From NCBI GenBank assembly GCA_965220985.1, contig OZ244854.1, positions 2,170,001 to 2,234,000 of the forward strand: a stretch of 64,000 bases of DNA, read 5' to 3'. A program made the position numbers and the translations under genes. Below the pieces are notes generated by a model. The model had not been told where the DNA came from. It saw only the letters and a list, made by a program, of their open reading frames with translations, and did not search any database. The number at the start of each line of letters is the position of its first letter. Position 1 is the first letter of the stretch. The DNA is from JAPPHA01 sp965220985 (GTDB lineage: Bacteria > Pseudomonadota > Alphaproteobacteria > Rhodobacterales > Rhodobacteraceae). Below, one piece after another: positions 18,199 to 26,549 of the stretch.

Positions 18199-18538
18199 CC
18201 ACCAACTTGTGAATTACTGGTGCCCGCATCGGGGCACACGTCAATCGAAGTGTGGGCACGATGCGGGGGCGATGTGCCGGGGTCGGGAAGTGAGTTCGGA
18301 CCAGATAACGAGCACGTCGTCAGTTGAGCGAGTGAGTCCTGTTTTCCCGAGGGAGAGTCTGAAGTCTCGCCAAAATTCGACGAGATCATTTCACGACCGC
18401 TCGGAAGCATTGAGCACTGTTGGAGTTCGCTTCGTTCGGCCCAGAAACGAGGCGCCAGAGAATGCTTCACGAAAAGCGGGCGGGAGCAGTTGGATTCGAG
18501 AGAGCGGGGACGCAAGGATGAATTGTTCAGCCGGACCG
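18199..18538. other. Region after phd, no intact toxin gene
   Basis: About 340 bp. A frame beginning ATGACCACCAACTTG overlaps the phd stop, where a VapC gene would be expected, but ends after five codons. I could not recognise PIN-domain residues in the other frames. It may be an eroded toxin gene or simply spacer. Confidence 0.35.
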
Positions 18539-19525
18539 CTATTTCTTCCGATCGAGATACCGAAGTGAAGCGTCACGAGCAGTCTTGAGATAACGACTTC
18601 GTCGGTCCGAACTGCCAGGAAAGTCCTGTCGCGACTCGATCCAACCAAGGCAAGCAAGGCTTCGCAGCAAGTGAAACAGCGGCAGCATCCGCCAGTGATC
18701 GTCAGGCAGATGCCGGTGTTCGCGATATCCGGCGACAAGGTTTTCAAGAAGTCCATCAACGTCGGGTTCGTCAGCAAGCCGATACGATGCAACCGCAAGG
18801 TCGTAAATGCGGAATCCATAGCCCGAATCGTCGTAATCAATGATCACCGGACCGGCGTCGGAAATGAGAATGTTGTCCGGAAGCGGGTCAGCATGAATGA
18901 GACCGTAGTCGGCCCCGTTTCGCTGGAATTGCGCGAGGTCATCGCGCGCCACCTGCCGAATGTGGCGGAACAGTTCGGCGTCCTCTGCCGCCAGTCCTGC
19001 AATTTCCCAGAATCTGCCCCAAAGTGGCCTTCTGCCGAGAAACCCGTCGACGTCCCACGACGGTCGGAAAAACCCCGACGGCAAAGAGAGTTTGTCGGTC
19101 GCACTGTGAAGACATGCCAGTGCGGCCCCGATCTGCCGATACCGATGCGCGATCGGCATCGGGTCCTCGGGCACGCCGACATGATGCCCCGAGACCCATC
19201 CGAGCAATGTCGCATGCCGCAACGTCGTGGTTGTGACGGCAAATTGGCCGTCATCGGCGAACAAGGGGGCAGGGACCGGAAAACCCTGATCGGCAAGACC
19301 GCGCAGCCAGAGCATCTCTGAGAGGATGGATCGGTGACTCTGATAACCGTCCCGGTGCAGCCGCAGGACGCCCCTCTCCGGCGTGCCAGCTCCACGGACC
19401 TCGAATATGGCATTCTCGCGCACGGACAGCAGTCGTTCGATACGGTTCCATCCAGGAAAGTGGGTCAATGCGTCGTGAGCTTCGGCCCACAATTCGGAAT
19501 CGCTTGCGAAGCGTCGGTCCGCCAT
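18539..19525 (-). CDS. Phosphotransferase of the aminoglycoside/choline/hydroxylysine kinase fold
   Basis: About 328 residues. The Brenner motif LIHADPLPDNIL (catalytic Asp and Asn) and the metal motif VIIDYDDSG define an APH-type kinase. The start at ATG 19525 lies 2 bp after the stop of the class III aminotransferase gene, so the two are co-transcribed. In animals, 5-hydroxylysine kinase (APH fold) works with a class III phospho-lyase, and many bacteria encode fused versions. The pair therefore likely phosphorylates an amino alcohol or hydroxy-amino acid and then eliminates phosphate. The substrate (hydroxylysine, ethanolamine or other) is not determined. Confidence 0.85.
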   Translation of the reverse strand: MADRRFASDSELWAEAHDALTHFPGWNRIERLLSVRENAIFEVRGAGTPERGVLRLHRDGYQSHRSILSEMLWLRGLADQGFPVPAPLFADDGQFAVTTTTLRHATLLGWVSGHHVGVPEDPMPIAHRYRQIGAALACLHSATDKLSLPSGFFRPSWDVDGFLGRRPLWGRFWEIAGLAAEDAELFRHIRQVARDDLAQFQRNGADYGLIHADPLPDNILISDAGPVIIDYDDSGYGFRIYDLAVASYRLADEPDVDGLLENLVAGYREHRHLPDDHWRMLPLFHLLRSLACLGWIESRQDFPGSSDRRSRYLKTARDASLRYLDRKK

Positions 19526-19527
19526 GG

Positions 19528-20808
19528 TCAGGTCAGGCTTTCGAGCACGTGCAACAGTGTGTCGCAAAGCAGGTCGACCTCGTCCCGTTCGATCGACATC
19601 GGGGGTCTGATTTTCAGGACGTTTCGGTGACGACCGGTCACGTTCAGAAGTACGCCGTTGCGCTTCATTTCGTCGGGCAGGAGCCCGGCGAGCCGTGTGT
19701 CGGGCGCGCCGTCGCCATCGACGATCTCGGCCCCCAGGAACAGCCCTGCTCCGCGCGATGCGCGAATGGAGGCGACCGACGACTCGATCGAGAGAAGTCG
19801 ATCGAGAGCGTATTGCCCGTTGTCCTCGGCGCGCGGCACGAGCCCCTCGTCTTCGAGGACGTCGAGCGTCGCCGATGCTGCCGCAACCGCGACCGGGTTG
19901 CCGCCGAAGGTATTGAAATAAGGCATCGCTGCCCTGAATTCCGCCAAGATGTCGGCGCTTGTGACGACACCCGCAACCGGATGCCCGTTCGCCATCGGTT
20001 TTCCGAGCGTCACGATGTCGGGTTGGAACCCGAGACGCTGATGCCCCCAGAAATGACTCCCCAAGCGACCGAATCCCGGCTGGACCTCATCGGCAATGAC
20101 AAGTCCGCCCGCCTTTCGGACCTGTGCAACGGTGGCATCGAGGAAACCCGCGTCAAGAGCGGGAAACCCCTCATTGGCGAAGTAAGGACAGACGATCAGC
20201 GCAGCGAGGCCGTGGCCGGCTTCGTCAAGGCTGTCGATCGCGGACTGAACCGACTCGGCAAACGTGTCGGATTCGTTCTGGTCGAACTCGCCCTTGGCAG
20301 TGCGCGTGCCGACTGGAGACGGGACATGACGGATCCACGGAGCATAGCCGCCAAAGGGCTCCTTTCGCGACCCCAGGTGACTGACGAGGTCCGTGTTGCC
20401 ATGGTAGGTGTTGTCTGTCGCGATGATCCCGGTCTTGCCGGTTGTCACCCGCGACATCCGCAGCGCGACGTCATTGGCCTCGGATCCGCTGCACACAAGG
20501 ATGGCGGTAGCGAGCGGGTCGGCAAACTTCGCGGTCAGGCGCTCGACATAGTCCAGAATTCCGCTGTGCAGGTAACGGGTATGGGTGTTCAACCGCGCGG
20601 CCTGTTCGCTCAAGGCCGCAACGACTCTTGGATGGCAGTGCCCGACGTGAGGGACATTGTTGTAGCAATCGAGATAGCGTTTTCCATCCGCATCCCAAAG
20701 CCAGGTTCCCTCGCCTCGCACGATGTTGACGGGTTCATTGTAGAAGGTCGGCGTGTTCGGACCCAGCAGCCGATGCCGTCTTTCCAGCAAGTCGTCAGTC
20801 GAAGTCAT
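19528..20808 (-). CDS. Class III aminotransferase, phospho-lyase-like (ETNPPL/PHYKPL group)
   Basis: About 426 residues, PLP fold type I. Motifs: LVCSGSEANDVALRM, TDNTYHGNTD, ADEVQPGFGR and the PLP lysine in IVTLGKPMANGHPVAGVV. The GKPMxNGHPV pattern resembles human ETNPPL and PHYKPL, which remove phosphate and ammonia from phosphoethanolamine or phosphohydroxylysine. The adjacent APH-type kinase strengthens that reading. ATG 20808 is chosen to match homologue N-termini; ATG 20850 would add 14 residues. A plain omega-transaminase role is the alternative. Confidence 0.87.
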   Translation of the reverse strand: MTSTDDLLERRHRLLGPNTPTFYNEPVNIVRGEGTWLWDADGKRYLDCYNNVPHVGHCHPRVVAALSEQAARLNTHTRYLHSGILDYVERLTAKFADPLATAILVCSGSEANDVALRMSRVTTGKTGIIATDNTYHGNTDLVSHLGSRKEPFGGYAPWIRHVPSPVGTRTAKGEFDQNESDTFAESVQSAIDSLDEAGHGLAALIVCPYFANEGFPALDAGFLDATVAQVRKAGGLVIADEVQPGFGRLGSHFWGHQRLGFQPDIVTLGKPMANGHPVAGVVTSADILAEFRAAMPYFNTFGGNPVAVAAASATLDVLEDEGLVPRAEDNGQYALDRLLSIESSVASIRASRGAGLFLGAEIVDGDGAPDTRLAGLLPDEMKRNGVLLNVTGRHRNVLKIRPPMSIERDEVDLLCDTLLHVLESLT

Positions 20809-20860
20809 GAATTGCTCTGCCGGTAAGGCGAAGATGCCATCTTGGTCCATCTTGCCGGTC

Positions 20861-21292
20861 TCATGATTCGAGTTCCGGACGGCGTCGCATGGTCTTGAGC
20901 TGGCCGCGCCGCGACTTTGTGTCGAGCCTGCGTGCGATCGTTGCCCGTGACGGCCTGGTGCGACGGCGGGGTCGGGGTTCGACCAGCGCCTGCCTGACGA
21001 GCGCTGCGAGCTTCTCGCGCACGAGTTTTCTGTTCATCGCCTGCGTACGATGCGTGCTGGCGTTGAGGACGACAATCCCGGACTTGTTCCACCGGTGTCC
21101 TGTCAGCCCGCGCAACCGGTACTTCTGGTCCTGTGTCAGGACCTGCGAATCCTGGGCGTGGAAGCGGAGTTCCACGGCAGTCGAGACCTTGTTAACGTTC
21201 TGTCCGCCGGGTCCCGACGAGCGATGAAACGACTCTTCGATCTCCGACTCCGGAATCACGAGTTGGTGGTTGATCCTGATCATGGTTGTCAT
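20861..21292 (-). CDS. arfB: Ribosome-rescue peptidyl-tRNA hydrolase ArfB
   Basis: About 143 residues. The catalytic GGQ at residues 29-31 within RSSGPGGQNVNKV is that of class I release factors. The small size and the basic C-terminal tail (PRPRRRTRPSRATIARRLDTK) mark it as ArfB/YaeJ, whose tail enters the empty mRNA channel of stalled ribosomes. The start is ATG 21292; ATG 21283 (MIRINHQL) is equally possible. smpB, the other rescue factor gene, lies about 2 kb away on the same strand. Confidence 0.93.
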   Translation of the reverse strand: MTTMIRINHQLVIPESEIEESFHRSSGPGGQNVNKVSTAVELRFHAQDSQVLTQDQKYRLRGLTGHRWNKSGIVVLNASTHRTQAMNRKLVREKLAALVRQALVEPRPRRRTRPSRATIARRLDTKSRRGQLKTMRRRPELES

Positions 21293-21398
21293 CCGCCGCC
21301 CGAACGAGTGTGGCGTTGTTCCGATTTGGGGGCTGTGGGAGCATCCTGCAACCGATGCTCCAAATTTGGTCGCAAGCTGCATCAGGACACCGGCAATG

Positions 21399-22022
21399 TC
21401 AAACTGCCGGGTTCGGCAGAAGCTTCGAGATGAGTCGGAACGGGACGAGCGCGATCAGGGCGATCGCCAGTTTCACCATCAGATCTGCAGTCGCGAGCGA
21501 CACCCAGAGCGGCACGATCGGGCCGACCCCGATCAGCGGCAGCAGTTCGCTCGCCCAGGCTATGTCGTTGCCGGGTTCCAGCATGCTCAGACTCGCCGAA
21601 AACGCGATGGTGAAGAACAGGAATGTGTCGATCAGCGATCCCATTGCCGACGAGAGCAACGGCGCCCGCCACCATTGTCCCCGACGCAATCGGTCAAAAA
21701 GAACGATGTCGAGCAACTGGGCGGTCAGGAATGCAACGCCGGAACCGATGGCAATTCGTCGCGTGACCAGTGGCCCGAAATCGCCCTCGATCATCGTGCC
21801 GACAAACGAGCATGCAATTCCGACGGCGAATCCCGCAAACACGACCGTTCGCGCGCTGCGGGGGCCATAGGTGCGATTGACCAGATCGGTGACGAGAAAG
21901 GCGACGGGATAGGTGAAGGCGCCCCAGGTCAGCCAGTTGCCAAACAGGAACTGAACGAGAATGTTCGAGGCAACGACGACAGTCGCCATGGCAGCGATGC
22001 CGACCATGATTCCGGGCCGCAT
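21399..22022 (-). CDS. Queuosine precursor transporter (YhhQ/VUT family)
   Basis: About 207 residues with six predicted membrane helices. Family motifs: TYPVAFLVTDLVNRTYGPRSAR over residues ~38-60, and later SSAMGSLIDTFLFF. Members import queuine precursors (preQ0/preQ1) for tRNA modification. ATG 22022 is preferred because GGAGGGGG precedes it; the longer frame to 22094 is unsupported. No queuosine synthesis genes are seen nearby. Confidence 0.88.
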   Translation of the reverse strand: MRPGIMVGIAAMATVVVASNILVQFLFGNWLTWGAFTYPVAFLVTDLVNRTYGPRSARTVVFAGFAVGIACSFVGTMIEGDFGPLVTRRIAIGSGVAFLTAQLLDIVLFDRLRRGQWWRAPLLSSAMGSLIDTFLFFTIAFSASLSMLEPGNDIAWASELLPLIGVGPIVPLWVSLATADLMVKLAIALIALVPFRLISKLLPNPAV

Positions 22023-22211
22023 GAACCCCCTCCGTCCTGGTTGCCATGAGTGGTTGTTGTGCCGCCCCTTAAGCGTGCGCCCAGGAGTGTGCAAGGCAGT
22101 CCGGGCTGCATGAACCGCCGTGGATGGCTGGTGAACGAACGCTTGCCGCTTCCGAAGCGTCGGGATTCCGACCCGACCGCGATCAAGGCCGGTCCTTTTG
22201 CCCTCGTGAGG

Positions 22212-23063
22212 TCAGGATTTTTCGATCGGCAGGTCGGCAGAAAGACCCCACTCCGACCACGACCCGTCATAGAGCGAGTGATTCCTGTGACCGATGCGTT
22301 CGAGCGCAAGGGAAAGCACCGCGGCCGTCACACCCGATCCGCAACTCGTGATGATCGGACGCGACAGGTCGACGCCGCCCTCGACAAAACACTGCCGGAC
22401 TTCGTCGTTTGACCTGAAGGTCCCGTCGGAATTCAAGAGATTCTTGAAGAACACGTTCTTGGCGCCGGGAATGTGCCCGGCTCGGAGACCCGGTCTGGGC
22501 TCGGCGGCCTCGCCACGGAACCGGTCCGGCGGTCTCGCGTCGACAATCTGCGCCTCGCCCGTCTCGGAAGCGACCTTGACGCGTGTGACATCGGAGACCA
22601 GTGCGGCATTCCTGCGCGCCGTCATGTGACGGTTGCTGACCGATGGCACCATGTCGTCGACGGGGTGGCCGTCAGCGACCCATTTCGGGAACCCGCCATC
22701 GAGAATGGCGACATCGGTCTTGCCCATGTGTCTGAAGAGCCACCACACCCGCGCGGCAGAAAACAGCCCAGCGCCATCATAGACGACGACCTGGTGGCCG
22801 TCGCCAATTCCCATGGCTCGCATTCGGGAGACGAATTTCTCCGGCTGGGGCGCCATGTGCGGCAGCGGGGACTCCGTGTCCGAGATCTCGTCGATATCGA
22901 AAAAGAGGGCGCCTGGGATGTGCGAAGCGGCATATTCGGCACGGGGATCGCGATTTTCGGTCGGCAGATACCATGATGCATCGAGTATGCGGATATCCGG
23001 CGAATGCAGCCGTTTCATCAGCCAGTCGGTCGAGACAAGGCTCGTCGTGTCATTGTCGGTCAT
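22212..23063 (-). CDS. sseA: 3-mercaptopyruvate sulfurtransferase
   Basis: About 283 residues with two rhodanese domains. The active-site cysteine C241 is in CGSGVTA, the loop of 3-mercaptopyruvate sulfurtransferases (thiosulfate-specific rhodaneses have CRxGx[R/K]). The inactive N-terminal domain has DASWYLP and HIPGALFFDID. The enzyme moves sulfur from 3-mercaptopyruvate to thiols or cyanide in the cytosol. ATG 23063 has AGAGG six bases upstream; a longer frame to 23174 lacks similarity. Confidence 0.93.
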   Translation of the reverse strand: MTDNDTTSLVSTDWLMKRLHSPDIRILDASWYLPTENRDPRAEYAASHIPGALFFDIDEISDTESPLPHMAPQPEKFVSRMRAMGIGDGHQVVVYDGAGLFSAARVWWLFRHMGKTDVAILDGGFPKWVADGHPVDDMVPSVSNRHMTARRNAALVSDVTRVKVASETGEAQIVDARPPDRFRGEAAEPRPGLRAGHIPGAKNVFFKNLLNSDGTFRSNDEVRQCFVEGGVDLSRPIITSCGSGVTAAVLSLALERIGHRNHSLYDGSWSEWGLSADLPIEKS

Positions 23064-23186
23064 CTGAATTCCTCTGTCGTGTCTGGCGGCTGGCTCCGAA
23101 GGTTCGTTCGTGGCCACCGCATGCAACGTGGATCCATTGCCGGGACAAGTGATGCGTTCCTGCGGTGGTCTCAACCTGCATGCGGT

Positions 23187-23666
23187 CTATCCTCGTTCTC
23201 TCAGCAACCGTGCCTTCTGGCGATTCCAGTCGCGGACCTTTTGATGCTCCCGCTTGTCCACGAGCTTGCGACCCTTGGCAATTCCTATGAGGATTTTCGC
23301 TCGTCCTGCCGCGTTGAAATACAAGCGAAGCGGGACCAGCGTCATTCCCTGCCGTTCGGTTTCCTGGCGCAATCGCGCGAGTTGCCGCCTGCTGACCAGC
23401 AGCTTTCGCTTGCGTCGCTCTTCGTGGCCAAAGCGCCCGGCCATCTCATATCGGGCAATGTAGCCATTGATGAGGAACAGCTCGCCATTCTCGACATTCG
23501 CGTAGCTTTCGGCAATGTTTGCCTGCCCGTTCCGCAAGGACTTGACCTCGGATCCGGTCAGCACCAACCCGCATTCCAGCGTGTCTTCGACCGAATAGTT
23601 GAAGCGGGCTCGTCGATTGTCCGCAACAAGGCCCGAAGTGTTTTCCTTCTTCTTTCTGGACGCCAT
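23187..23666 (-). CDS. smpB: SsrA-binding protein SmpB
   Basis: 159 residues, normal length. Motifs: ADNRRARFNYSVEDTLECGLVLTGSEVKSLR across residues ~15-45, INGYIARYEMA, and a basic C-terminal tail (KGRKLVDKREHQKVRDWNRQK) that binds tmRNA and the decoding site. SmpB delivers tmRNA to stalled ribosomes. It starts 4 bp after the dapA stop, the usual alphaproteobacterial pairing. The tmRNA gene itself is not in this window. Confidence 0.98.
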   Translation of the reverse strand: MASRKKKENTSGLVADNRRARFNYSVEDTLECGLVLTGSEVKSLRNGQANIAESYANVENGELFLINGYIARYEMAGRFGHEERRKRKLLVSRRQLARLRQETERQGMTLVPLRLYFNAAGRAKILIGIAKGRKLVDKREHQKVRDWNRQKARLLRERG

Positions 23667-23670
23667 TCAT

Positions 23671-24546
23671 TCAGTCAATCAGGCCGGCAGTTCGCATGGC
23701 ATCATCGATGGCGGTGCGCGTCTCGGGAAGGACGGGTGTCAACGGCAGCCGGACCTCGTCCGTGCACTTTCCAAGCACGGACAGGGCGTACTTGGCGCCA
23801 GCGACGCCCGGCTCCATGAAGATCGCGGTGTGCAGGGGCAGCAGCAGGTCCTGGAGTTCGAGCGCACGGGCCGCATCGCCTGAAAGCGTCGCGTCCTGGA
23901 ATTCCGCACAAAGGCGTGGTGCGGCATTCGCCGTGACGGAAATGCAGCCGGTCCCGCCGTGGGCATTGAACCCGAGCGCGGATGCATCCTCGCCGGACAG
24001 CTGGATGAAGTCCGGACCGCAGTGGGCGCGCTGCTCGCTGACGCGGACGACGTCACCTGTCGCATCCTTGACGCCGACGATGTTCGGCAGTTCGGCCAAG
24101 GCGCCCATGGTTTCGGGGCTCATGTCGATGACCGACCGGCCGGGAATGTTGTAGATGATGATTGGAAGATCGCAGCATTCGCTGAGTGCCCGATAATGCT
24201 CGATCAGCCCGCGTTGGGTCGGCTTGTTGTAGTACGGCGTGACCACCAGCCCCGCATCGGCTCCGACCTGTTCAGCGAATTTGAGCAGGCGAACTGCTTC
24301 CTTTGTCGAATTCGAACCGGCGCCGGCGATGACTGGCAACCGTCGCGCGGCTGCCTGGACGACGACCTCGATGACATGTTCGTGTTCCTTGTGACTGAGT
24401 GTCGGGCTTTCGCCGGTGGTTCCGACGGGGACCAGACCGTGGGATCCCTCGGCGATGTGCCATTCGACGAGCGCCGTCAGTGCGTCATCATCGACGAGGC
24501 CATCGCGAAACGGCGTGACCAGCGCCGGCATCGATCCCTTGAACAT
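23671..24546 (-). CDS. dapA: 4-hydroxy-tetrahydrodipicolinate synthase
   Basis: About 291-residue TIM-barrel class I aldolase that condenses pyruvate with aspartate semialdehyde in lysine and meso-diaminopimelate synthesis. The Schiff-base lysine is K160 (VGVKDATGD), with Y132 and R137 in IYNIPGRS, and the substrate loop GTTGES. ATG 24546 has GGGAG eight bases upstream; a TTG two codons earlier is unlikely. It begins the dapA-smpB unit. A dapC-like aminotransferase of the same pathway is at 39-40 kb. Confidence 0.97.
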   Translation of the reverse strand: MFKGSMPALVTPFRDGLVDDDALTALVEWHIAEGSHGLVPVGTTGESPTLSHKEHEHVIEVVVQAAARRLPVIAGAGSNSTKEAVRLLKFAEQVGADAGLVVTPYYNKPTQRGLIEHYRALSECCDLPIIIYNIPGRSVIDMSPETMGALAELPNIVGVKDATGDVVRVSEQRAHCGPDFIQLSGEDASALGFNAHGGTGCISVTANAAPRLCAEFQDATLSGDAARALELQDLLLPLHTAIFMEPGVAGAKYALSVLGKCTDEVRLPLTPVLPETRTAIDDAMRTAGLID

Positions 24547-24897
24547 TTGCAAACTCCCGATTCTCTCCAGTCACCCAACATAACCGACGTTGAATAAAAT
24601 GTAGAGATGCTTGAACCGTGGCCGTTCGGGCATGTCGTCCCCTCGAAAACCCGAATGCGGCCACGCTTCTGTTTGATAGTCAAAGGGAATTGACGTCCCA
24701 CCAACACCAAGCCGCAATCGTGGCCACTTTCACACGAGAACATGACTTCATGGGACCTGAACACTGTCACCAATCTGCTTCGTGGCAGGCGCCGTTTTGG
24801 CCTGTGGCGCGGATTGCATTGGAATCGCGGGATGTCATCGGGTATCGAGCAGCGTGGATGGCTTGCCGGTGTCGGCAGTCAGCAGGAGGCGTGAATC
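24547..24897. other. Divergent intergenic region dapA / gamma-glutamyltransferase gene
   Basis: About 350 bp holding the promoters of both divergent units. An AT-rich patch (ATAACCGACGTTGAATAAA, near 24582-24600) is a plausible core promoter area for dapA. No operator or riboswitch fold was recognised. Confidence 0.35.
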
Positions 24898-26478
24898 ATG
24901 AGGGACTTTCAGCGACCTGGCCGATCGCCGGTCATGGCGCTCAACGGCATGTGTGCAACATCGCATCCGCTGGCAGCGCGAACCGCCGTGAAGATTCTCG
25001 AGGACGGTGGGAATGCCGTCGATGCAGCGATTGCAGCAGCAGTCCTCCTCGGCATCTGCGAGCCGCCGATGACGGGACTCGGCGGCGACTGCTTTGTCCT
25101 GGTCAAGCCCGGCGGGTCGGATGACGTTTTCGGGCTGAACGGGTCCGGCCGGGCCCCCGCTGCACTCGATGCCGAAAGGTTGCGTGCCCGTGGCCTCTCC
25201 ATGATGCCCGATGCAGGCATCGACACGGTGACGGTGCCAGGTGCAATCGACGCATTTTGCCGATTGTCGAACGACCATGGGTGCCTGGGCCTCGAGGCAT
25301 CCCTCGCCCCCGCGATTCACCATGCCGAGCAGGGTGTTCCGGTGGGGCCAAGAACCGCCTTCGACTGGGAGCGAGCCGAGGTTCGCCTGACAGGCTGCGC
25401 CCGCGACTATTTCTTGAATGACGGCAAGGCGTTCCAAGCCGGCGAGGTGTTCAGGGCGCCGGGTCAGGCGGAGGTTCTCAAGCGCGTGGCCAAGCATGGC
25501 CGCGATGCGTTCTACCTCGGTGAAGTCGCCGAAGACATGGTGGATTCTCTCCGGCGGACAGGAGGGGTTCATTCGCTCGACGACTTTGCCGCGACCACCT
25601 GCGAATACACCGAGCCGATCTCGGGTCAATATCGGGATGTCGAACTGGTCGAGCACCCGCCCAACGGCCAGGGCGCAACTGCGATTCTGATGGCCAAGAT
25701 ACTCGCGGAGTTCGATGTTGGGTCAATGGATCCCTATGGCAGCGAGCGGGTTCACCTCGAAGCCGAGGCCACGCGACTCGCTTATGATGCGCGTGATCGA
25801 TTCATCGGTGACAGCGAACGCGTCTCGCGACTGGATCACGTGCTTTCCGACGCCACCGCGAAATCTCTGGCGGATCTGATCGATCGGGGACGCGCCATGA
25901 CGTCGGCGCGCGCGCTTTCCGAGAACGTTCATCGCGACACCGTTTATCTGTGCGTGGTCGATCGCGACCAGATGGCGGTTTCGATGATCTACTCGACCTA
26001 TCACGGATTCGGTTCGGGAATCGCATCCGAGAAGTTCGGCATCAATTTCCAGAGCCGCGGTGCCGGTTTCAACCTCGAGGAAGGCCACCCCAACGAAGCC
26101 GGCGGCGGTCGGAGACCCCTTCATACGATCATTCCCGCGATGCTGAAGCGCAACGGTCGGGTCATCATGCCGTTCGGCGTGATGGGCGGGGCCTACCAGC
26201 CGGCTGGTCACGCGCGGGTGGTCTCGAACATGACGGACTTTGGAATGTCACCGCAGGAAGCGATCGATGCGCCCCGGAGTTTCCCGGAACTTGGCGAGTT
26301 GCAGGTCGAGCGGGGATACCCTGATTCCGTTCGCGAGGCGCTCGTGGGGCTTGGGCACGACGTTGTCGTTCCCGAAGTTCCGCTCGGAGGCGCGCAGGCG
26401 ATTCTGATCGACCACGAACTGGGGATTCTTCACGGGGCGTCGGACCCACGAAAGGACGGCGCGGCGATCGGATATTGA
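24898..26478 (+). CDS. Gamma-glutamyltransferase-like N-terminal nucleophile hydrolase
   Basis: 526 residues. The sequence follows the gamma-glutamyltransferase fold: MCATSHPLAARTAVKILEDGGNAVDAA-type N-terminus, GLGGDCF, and a large/small subunit junction at HRDTVYLCVVD where T348 is the predicted autoprocessing nucleophile. Later elements are GFGSGIASEKFGINFQ and GVMGGAYQPAGH. Known members cleave gamma-glutamyl bonds of glutathione or act as cephalosporin acylases. There is no signal peptide, suggesting a cytosolic enzyme. It precedes guanine deaminase by 71 bp and may share its transcript. Confidence 0.9.
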   Translation: MRDFQRPGRSPVMALNGMCATSHPLAARTAVKILEDGGNAVDAAIAAAVLLGICEPPMTGLGGDCFVLVKPGGSDDVFGLNGSGRAPAALDAERLRARGLSMMPDAGIDTVTVPGAIDAFCRLSNDHGCLGLEASLAPAIHHAEQGVPVGPRTAFDWERAEVRLTGCARDYFLNDGKAFQAGEVFRAPGQAEVLKRVAKHGRDAFYLGEVAEDMVDSLRRTGGVHSLDDFAATTCEYTEPISGQYRDVELVEHPPNGQGATAILMAKILAEFDVGSMDPYGSERVHLEAEATRLAYDARDRFIGDSERVSRLDHVLSDATAKSLADLIDRGRAMTSARALSENVHRDTVYLCVVDRDQMAVSMIYSTYHGFGSGIASEKFGINFQSRGAGFNLEEGHPNEAGGGRRPLHTIIPAMLKRNGRVIMPFGVMGGAYQPAGHARVVSNMTDFGMSPQEAIDAPRSFPELGELQVERGYPDSVREALVGLGHDVVVPEVPLGGAQAILIDHELGILHGASDPRKDGAAIGY

Positions 26479-26549
26479 TCGCTGGACCTTTGCGGGCTGG
26501 CATGCGCCAGGCTGTCGTTTGCGTGATCTCTGTCGGGTGAATCCAAGGG

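Noticed and set aside
19468..20826. 452-codon plus-strand frame over the aminotransferase
   Set aside because: Antisense to a class III aminotransferase with complete motifs; composition is that of a shadow frame.
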